Source: Microbacterium arborescens
GTDB taxonomy: Bacteria > Actinomycetota > Actinomycetes > Actinomycetales > Microbacteriaceae
Length of the DNA: 64,000 nt
Assembly (NCBI GenBank): GCA_003339645.1
Contig: QNUV01000099.1
Coordinates: 620,001 to 684,000, forward strand
Direction: 5' to 3'
The notes under the pieces were generated by a model, which saw only the letters and a list, made by a program, of their open reading frames with translations, did not search any database and was not told where the DNA came from. Shown here piece after piece: positions 59,658 through 64,000 of the stretch. Position 1 is the first letter of the stretch. Each line of letters begins with the position of its first letter. The translations under genes and the position numbers were made by a program.

Positions 59658-64000
<4,343 letters not shown>

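Overview
The window is a high-GC actinobacterial chromosome segment, most likely from Microbacterium or a close relative in the Microbacteriaceae. The pointers are very strong G/C bias at third codon positions, many leaderless genes with a TAGNNT-type -10 box 6-9 bp before the start codon, rRNA sequence of actinobacterial type, and mycobacterial-style synteny of the tlyA-nadK-recN-pyrG-xerD-parA-scpAB-der block. The genus is inferred from sequence character only; no database search was possible.

Layout. 1-8.2 kb: secreted alkaline phosphatase (cut by the window edge), AI-2E-type membrane protein, ATP-dependent DNA ligase LigC, a secreted PAP2-type phosphatase fused to an autotransporter-style beta repeat and a wall-sorting-like tail, a ThrE-type exporter, and a Prim-PolC-type primase/polymerase. 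8.4-16 kb: an SseB-domain protein, helicase PcrA, and an EsrISR-like envelope-stress module (LuxR response regulator, PspC-histidine kinase and a divergent PspC membrane protein), then an aberrant CAU tRNA. 16-25.8 kb: fatty-acid desaturase, two outward-facing paralogues of a small unknown family around a 69-residue gene, an AraC regulator, two histidine kinases without partner regulators, an ABC-2 exporter and a glycerophosphodiesterase. 25.9-34.4 kb: a Bax-inhibitor-1-like membrane protein, then a ROK regulator followed by a sugar ABC importer (binding lipoprotein and two permeases, no ATPase) and a GH38 alpha-mannosidase, which reads as a mannoside-use operon. 34.6-37.2 kb: the oxygen-sensitive class III ribonucleotide reductase NrdD with its radical-SAM activase NrdG, preceded by two candidate NrdR boxes 32 bp apart. 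37.2-39.9 kb: biotin ECF transporter bioYMN divergent from a TetR regulator (probable BioQ), with two TGAAC-N3-GTTCA boxes between them.

40-59.4 kb is one long, almost wholly leftward housekeeping block: DUF2809 and NUDIX-NYN genes; der-cmk-tyrA-rluB-scpB-scpA-parA with start/stop overlaps throughout (segregation, condensin, pseudouridine, tyrosine and nucleotide metabolism, ribosome GTPase); VKOR and a membrane protein; xerD-NUDIX-pyrG-recN-nadK-tlyA-small protein-HAD phosphatase-TPR protein. 59.4-64 kb is an rRNA operon on the minus strand (16S cut by the window end, then 23S and 5S) closed by a clear intrinsic terminator.

The most interesting items are the PAP2/beta-repeat/sorting-signal fusion, the tRNA with a non-canonical D-arm, several long extragenic inverted repeats of similar design, a perfect hairpin that contains the ribosome-binding site of the ThrE gene, the NUDIX-NYN fusion, the operator-like palindromes at bioY/bioQ and at the BI-1 gene, and the 84-bp repeats encoding an Arg/Asp/Gly-rich tail next to the rRNA operon. 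No CRISPR array, insertion sequence, prophage or complete anti-phage system was seen.
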